IMG/VR virus record: IMGVR_UViG_3300043449_000667
Location: 1-41,090 of that record
From: a virus
Direction: 5' to 3' (one strand)
DNA length: 41,090 bases
Shown here piece by piece: positions 37,371 to 41,090 of the stretch. How positions within the stretch are numbered: position 1 is the first letter of the stretch; each line of letters opens with the position of its first letter. The translations under genes and the position numbers were made by a program. The notes beneath the pieces were generated by a model that made no database searches, was not told the DNA's origin, and saw only the letters and a list, made by a program, of their open reading frames with translations.

Positions 37371-38006
37371 TTATTCGTGATCAAGTTCTTCGAGTACTTC
37401 TAAAATGTGCTCATAGTGCTTTTTACGATCGGCTAAACCAATTGTACCACCGTTGATCTTTTTAGTAACTGTAGTGATATCGCCTTTGTCAGCCCAATCA
37501 TTTAATCGGCGTGTGTTCCAAAACCAACCCGCACTTAATACTGCAACTGGGTTTTCGGCTACGCAATCTGGATTAGTCAATAAATCTAACTCTAGTGCTT
37601 TACCGCATGCAGTATAGTTGTCTTTGCCAGTCAATTGAATAACGCCACGACCACGATACTTGTATCCGTCTCCTGAACTTTCGGGACCATTGCCCATACG
37701 TCCGCCATATACCTTGTTGGCAATCTTTTCTGGCTTACGCGAATATGGAGTAGCAGACTCTTCTGTGGGGAAATACTTTTTAAATGTACCAGTTAAACCC
37801 TTGGCACTGTAGTTCAAGTTTTCTTGTGTAGCGGCAAAGTTGCCTGACTCATGAGCAGTTTGTGCAATAAACATGGCCATACGCTTTGGCGTGTCAATTT
37901 CAAAGTGTTCAAACGTTTCGTTTAAACCTTCTACAAACTTTTCCAAGTTGCTTCGCTTGGCTTCGGGCAAGCATGCTTCTAAGATATCAATTGTTAATTC
38001 AATCAT
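37371..38006 (-). CDS. GH19 endolysin (chitinase-like muramidase)
   Basis: A 211-residue glycoside hydrolase family 19 protein. TAHESGNF (around residues 50-57) contains the catalytic Glu. YKYRGRGVIQLTGKDNY is the family hallmark, and GWFWNTRRLNDWAD and KKINGG are also conserved. It cleaves peptidoglycan for lysis of a Gram-negative host. There is no signal peptide or membrane anchor, so a holin is needed; none is obvious nearby. GAGAT precedes the ATG. A terminator follows. Confidence 0.92.
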   Translation of the reverse strand: MIELTIDILEACLPEAKRSNLEKFVEGLNETFEHFEIDTPKRMAMFIAQTAHESGNFAATQENLNYSAKGLTGTFKKYFPTEESATPYSRKPEKIANKVYGGRMGNGPESSGDGYKYRGRGVIQLTGKDNYTACGKALELDLLTNPDCVAENPVAVLSAGWFWNTRRLNDWADKGDITTVTKKINGGTIGLADRKKHYEHILEVLEELDHE

Positions 38007-38018
38007 ATCAATCTCCTG

Positions 38019-39029
38019 TTATTGATCTTTTTTAATAGCACGGGCGATTTCGTGCGCCTTGTTAATAGTGCTTTTCTTTAATGGCGGTTTGTCGCCTGTA
38101 GATTTCATTGCTTGCGCCATGCCAATTGCATATGGGTTTTTATCAGCTTCGCGAATACCTACGTTGATTTTAGTCTGCTGTTGGAACTTTCTAAGAACTT
38201 CAAACTCTTGTGGGCTGATTTTACCAGCGTGGTACATTTTATTTACTAAGGCTTGAATCTCTGGCGGAATGCCTACGGGATTTTGTTTCCGGCTTGGCGC
38301 ATCATAATTGCGATCTACTTGCACTGAATCAGTGTCAGCTTGGTTGAAGTAGTCACGCATTTGTGCTAAACTGGCTTCGTCGGCAATATGCTTTACTTGT
38401 GTTGTATCAAGAACAAATGTGTCACGTTCTTTGCCGTCTTCGCCTGCACGAGCGGGATCGTCTAATTTGACTTTGATTTTGCCATCTACATTGATGTTTG
38501 GCGATACCGCAACAATAGTACCAGTACCAAGAGGACCATCTACACGATCACCTACGTTGTATGTGTTCTTAAAGCCTTCCGCCACACCTTGCTCTTGCAC
38601 ATCTTCAATTGCACCATTGGCAAGTTTAACCATCATAACACCTTGTGGGCTAAACATTGGCTTAAATCGTGTAGTACTCATACGACCTGCGACTGTGCCA
38701 TCTTCAACCTTGCCGATACGATCAGCTGTAATGCGAACAGCACTACCACGTGGTAGAATCTTCTTACCGTTTTGGCCCTTCATTGATAGCAAGTCTTGCA
38801 GGATAGCATCAGCGTTGTCTAATACAACTTGCTTTGCTTCTTCTGGGCTACTTGCTAAAACATAATAGTATCTACCACTGTAGTCACTGTACTTGCCGCG
38901 ATAGTAGTTGTTCATGATAACAACTTGCCACGACTTTAAGCCGCCCAATTTGCTCATGAATGCATCTTCTTCAGCTTCTGCTATTGTTAAAAACTGTGGG
39001 CCCTTATCGCCTAAATCTGAAAATTTCAT
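38019..39029 (-). CDS. Probable virion or internal protein with prohead-protease-like sites
   Basis: A 336-residue protein. An N-terminal part contains WQVVIMNNYYRGKYSDYSGR and an AEEAKQVVL helix. A middle SH3-like beta segment (YNVGDRVDGPLGTGTIVAVS) and a charged helical C-terminus follow. FLTIAEA (residues 13-19) and QGVAEG (about 147-152) fit the (L/I/V)-x-E|(A/G/S) pattern cut by T4 gp21-type proteases, which suggests a head-internal protein. AAGGAT lies before the ATG, and an ATAAATA box lies 21 nt upstream. The function is inferred only from these. Confidence 0.55.
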   Translation of the reverse strand: MKFSDLGDKGPQFLTIAEAEEDAFMSKLGGLKSWQVVIMNNYYRGKYSDYSGRYYYVLASSPEEAKQVVLDNADAILQDLLSMKGQNGKKILPRGSAVRITADRIGKVEDGTVAGRMSTTRFKPMFSPQGVMMVKLANGAIEDVQEQGVAEGFKNTYNVGDRVDGPLGTGTIVAVSPNINVDGKIKVKLDDPARAGEDGKERDTFVLDTTQVKHIADEASLAQMRDYFNQADTDSVQVDRNYDAPSRKQNPVGIPPEIQALVNKMYHAGKISPQEFEVLRKFQQQTKINVGIREADKNPYAIGMAQAMKSTGDKPPLKKSTINKAHEIARAIKKDQ

Positions 39030-39050
39030 AATATGAATCCTTATTAAATG

Positions 39051-39057
39051 TATTTAT
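39051..39057 (-). promoter_or_regulatory. Late-type promoter box (ATAAATA) with normal leader
   Basis: On the minus strand TAATAAATA lies over the stop of the radical SAM gene. Unlike the other boxes it is 21 nt from the next ATG, with AAGGAT between, so it would give a conventional leader. Confidence 0.4.
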
Positions 39058-40547
39058 TAAAGGTCCAACAATCTGGCTACGTAATTGTTAATGAACGCCT
39101 GACCTCTTACATATTGGTCTTGAATGTTCCAAAATATGTTATTTTGCTTCTGAAAGTGTTGGTGAGTGTATCCAAACTGTTTTAACTGCATAATTTTCCA
39201 ACTGCCGTGTTTGGCATTCAATGGACCGTTTAACGGACCTAATTTTTTCTTAACAAATTCTGACGCAGTTTCAGTTGTCCAGTGCTCGTTTTTCCAACCA
39301 TTGGTTTCAGTAAATGTATAGCCGTAACTTTCAGCGTTGCGTTCAAATTCACTTGCATTTCTAGCACTGTTTTGTTGGATACCTAATGTATGCCAAGCAA
39401 TGTTATACATTTTATTGCTGTTAAACCATTTGCCAGTGTCAAGAATACTTTCAGCTGTATCGCCAGGCAAGCCTACAATGAAACTTAGTGTTTGAAATAT
39501 TTCCTCTTTCCAAATGTCGTGATACAGTTTTGGTAAGAATTCACGGGCACTTTTACCACTCCAACCCTTGCCAATTACTTGTGATGCATGTTCGCCAAAT
39601 GTTTCAATTCCGTGGAAGCATGAAAACAAGCCAGTCTCGGCTAACATGTATGGCACGTCAGGAAATCTATGCAACAAGTCTGCTCGCAAATACGAAGTCC
39701 AATTAATTTTAAAAGGCAAAGACGTTACCATCTTATGCCATTCTTTCATTTTATATTCGGTGTCATTGAAAGTGTCGCATATTACATAATAATTGGTTGT
39801 GCCCCACTGTTCGTAATTGTGCATCAATTCATTTCGAACTAATTCAAAATCTCTTAGGTAATCAAGTTTGCCGCGACCCAGCATTAAGTGGTTACAAAAT
39901 TTACACTTAAAAATACAACCTCTACTGATTTCAATTGGCAGCGTTTCATTGGGCATGATAGCATCATTCTTGGTAAATTGAAATGCATCAGTTTCGATGT
40001 TGAATCTTGTTGTAATAGGACCATTATATTGCTTGATCATCTTTTTATAAGGGCCGCCGGGTGTTACTTTAGAGATAGTCCAGGCTGGCTCGGAACCAGT
40101 GCCGCTCAAATGATTTAGTACATCAACAAATGTATCCTCACCATATTGCTGTATTGTTGCATATGGGTTTTTAACAAAGTCTGCACTTCTGGTGGATGTA
40201 ACCAAATAAGTGCCGTAACCGCCAAAAATCAATTTGACATTAGGAAATTGATCACTAATTTCATTCAACACGTTAATAACATGTGTTGGTAGTGATGGTT
40301 CGCTAAATGGTCGAGATGGATCTCGCATAAAAGTTGTACTAACACCAATTGCTAATGTTTCGTTAGTTACAAACTTTAACATACAAGCCCGCAATTGTTC
40401 CTCAGATAAAAACATTAAATGGTCAATGACCTGAGTTTCATAACCGGCTGCTCTTGTATAGTGTGCAATTTTATATGCACCTAATGTTCGATAAGGCGAA
40501 ATCCGTCCAAGATCTTCGGGGCCGCTGTTTAAAAGTATAACATCCAT
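39057..40547 (-). CDS. B12-binding-type radical SAM protein
   Basis: A 496-residue protein. The first 140 residues look like a cobalamin-binding Rossmann domain (VILLNSGP, HYTRAAGYETQVIDH, KLIFGGYGTY) as in class B radical SAM enzymes. The cluster motif is GCIFKCKFCNH (CxxxCxxC). A further barrel follows with GIETFGE and IVGLPGDTAES. Class B enzymes do methyl transfers or rearrangements. No substrate can be named. The start at 40547 lies 5 nt after TATAAGTA; starts at 40553 and 40574 are also in frame but fall in or before the promoter. Confidence 0.8.
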   Translation of the reverse strand: MDVILLNSGPEDLGRISPYRTLGAYKIAHYTRAAGYETQVIDHLMFLSEEQLRACMLKFVTNETLAIGVSTTFMRDPSRPFSEPSLPTHVINVLNEISDQFPNVKLIFGGYGTYLVTSTRSADFVKNPYATIQQYGEDTFVDVLNHLSGTGSEPAWTISKVTPGGPYKKMIKQYNGPITTRFNIETDAFQFTKNDAIMPNETLPIEISRGCIFKCKFCNHLMLGRGKLDYLRDFELVRNELMHNYEQWGTTNYYVICDTFNDTEYKMKEWHKMVTSLPFKINWTSYLRADLLHRFPDVPYMLAETGLFSCFHGIETFGEHASQVIGKGWSGKSAREFLPKLYHDIWKEEIFQTLSFIVGLPGDTAESILDTGKWFNSNKMYNIAWHTLGIQQNSARNASEFERNAESYGYTFTETNGWKNEHWTTETASEFVKKKLGPLNGPLNAKHGSWKIMQLKQFGYTHQHFQKQNNIFWNIQDQYVRGQAFINNYVARLLDL

Positions 40548-40552
40548 AGTCA

Positions 40553-40560
40553 TACTTATA
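40553..40560 (-). promoter_or_regulatory. Late-type promoter box (TATAAGTA)
   Basis: On the minus strand TATAAGTA is followed by TGACT and ATG. It lies just downstream of a terminator hairpin, the same order as at 37.3 kb: terminator, box, gene. Confidence 0.55.
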
Positions 40561-40572
40561 CAGGCTGTAATC

Positions 40573-40603
40573 AAAAGAATTGCCGCAATAATTGCGGCAA
40601 TTC
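40573..40603 (-). terminator. Rho-independent terminator
   Basis: GAATTGCCGCAA (40577-40588) and its perfect complement (40592-40603) form a 12-bp stem with a 3-nt loop. On the minus strand the stem is followed by TTTTGATT. It ends transcription of the gene at the window's right edge. Confidence 0.85.
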
Positions 40604-40620
40604 GTTCTGCATATTATTTG

Positions 40621-41090
40621 TTATGCTGTTGGCTTGTCTTCGCTATCAACAGTTAACAAGATATTACCCGACAATGCTGGATTATTTTTCATCATTGCAA
40701 GTGCATACGCATTGGCTGCTTTTTTATTTGGGAAGCTCTTTGGAACACCTTTTTGCTTGTATACTTTACCCGAATCTTTGAAACGAATATAGTATGTGTA
40801 TTCTGGTGCCTGATAAGAACGTTCTGGTTGATCCCAGCCTTCGTCATTGGCGCCACCGTCCTGTTGGTAAGCATAAGATTGGCGCTTGCCCATACCTGCT
40901 ACACTTGAATCATAATCACGTTGGTAAGCATCGCGACGATCATAACGTCCGTAGCCTGCTTCGGCCATTGCAGACTGCATGATATTGCCAACACGAGCAA
41001 CTGCTTGTTCGCGGACACCGCCACCAAAATAAGCTAAAATTTCTTTGAAACCTTCTTCAGTGTTTAGTGTATTTTGCAATAGCTCTTTGC
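40621..41090 (-). CDS. Partial gene, probable structural or internal protein (C-terminal part)
   Basis: The frame is open to the window edge, so the start is missing; at least 155 residues are seen. A helical part (EEGFKEILAYFGGGVREQAV) precedes a Tyr/Gln/Gly-rich low-complexity region (GYGRYDRRDAYQRDYDSS) and a C-terminal strand-helix unit (YTYYIRFKDSGK...FPNKKAANAYALAMM). MAEAG could be a prohead-protease-like cut. It resembles assembly-related proteins only in composition. A strong terminator follows. Confidence 0.6.
   Translation of the reverse strand, partial: KELLQNTLNTEEGFKEILAYFGGGVREQAVARVGNIMQSAMAEAGYGRYDRRDAYQRDYDSSVAGMGKRQSYAYQQDGGANDEGWDQPERSYQAPEYTYYIRFKDSGKVYKQKGVPKSFPNKKAANAYALAMMKNNPALSGNILLTVDSEDKPTA

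Noticed and set aside
37368-37374. ATAAATA at the endolysin stop as a late promoter
   Set aside because: A terminator lies immediately downstream, and no start follows before it; it is probably just part of the TAA-rich gene end.
38419-38865. Plus-strand frame of 148 codons within the probable virion protein gene
   Set aside because: Pro/Ser/Thr/Leu-rich antisense shadow with no junction features; the minus-strand frame has a good start, ribosome site and domain-like pattern.
1-41090. tRNA genes
   Set aside because: There are almost no non-coding gaps, and none of those inspected shows a cloverleaf or the TTCGA-type T arm; a proper covariance-model scan would be needed to be sure.

Overview
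This 41-kb window looks like part of the genome of a large tailed phage with a T4-type replication core (Caudoviricetes, myovirus-like). The case rests on a family B DNA polymerase, a gp45-like sliding clamp, a T4 RNase H-type 5'-3' nuclease, a GH19 endolysin, late-promoter-like ATAA(A/G)TA boxes, MazG-like and metallophosphoesterase accessory genes, and very tight packing: most neighbouring genes share ATGA or TAATG junctions. All but one of the genes I accept lie on the minus strand. The GH19 lysin, the proteobacterial-type 7Fe ferredoxin and the consensus sigma70 promoters suggest a Gram-negative, probably proteobacterial, host; that is inference. I saw no tRNA, insertion sequence or CRISPR array by eye. 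No gene-free stretch exceeds about 100 bases.

Layout, left to right; transcription is mostly right to left. (1) 1-11.1 kb: RNase H/exonuclease, a MOSC protein, QueE, MazG-like, metallophosphoesterase, a short UDP-sugar dehydrogenase, a putative 2OG-Fe(II) oxygenase, a 7Fe ferredoxin, a phosphoribosyltransferase and FolE. (2) 11.1-15 kb: glutaredoxin, a CDGSH-like mini-protein, a PGDYG-like protein and a sugar block (cytidylyltransferase, GalE, glycosyltransferase). (3) 15-21.4 kb: QueD-like protein, a DpdA-like DNA transglycosylase, sliding clamp and DNA polymerase. (4) 21.8-28.7 kb: an operon-like run of 25 small genes behind one strong sigma70 promoter. Seventeen of them are divergent relatives sharing an unusual two-part motif. 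(5) 28.8-37.3 kb: a surface-sugar/metabolic block with a nucleotidyltransferase-cupin fusion, a nitronate monooxygenase-like gene (the only plus-strand gene), a methyltransferase, a dehydrogenase-glycosyltransferase fusion, two more relatives of its C-terminal half, and a radical SAM protein. (6) 37.3-41.1 kb: a terminator, the endolysin, two probable structural or internal proteins and a B12-type radical SAM protein.

FolE, the QueD-like protein, QueE and the DpdA-like protein together suggest that this phage replaces guanine in its DNA with a 7-deazaguanine. QueC is not in the window. The most novel feature is the 21.8-28.2 kb array. Its members share a mid-protein W-x3-(N/H) motif and a C-terminal F-x(4-5)-A-x2-F-x-L-x-W motif. 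The codons of the terminal L-x-W-(S/G) repeatedly supply the ribosome binding site of the next gene. A second theme is promoter placement: two sigma70 promoters and five late-type boxes lie only 4-7 nt from a start codon, which predicts leaderless mRNAs.
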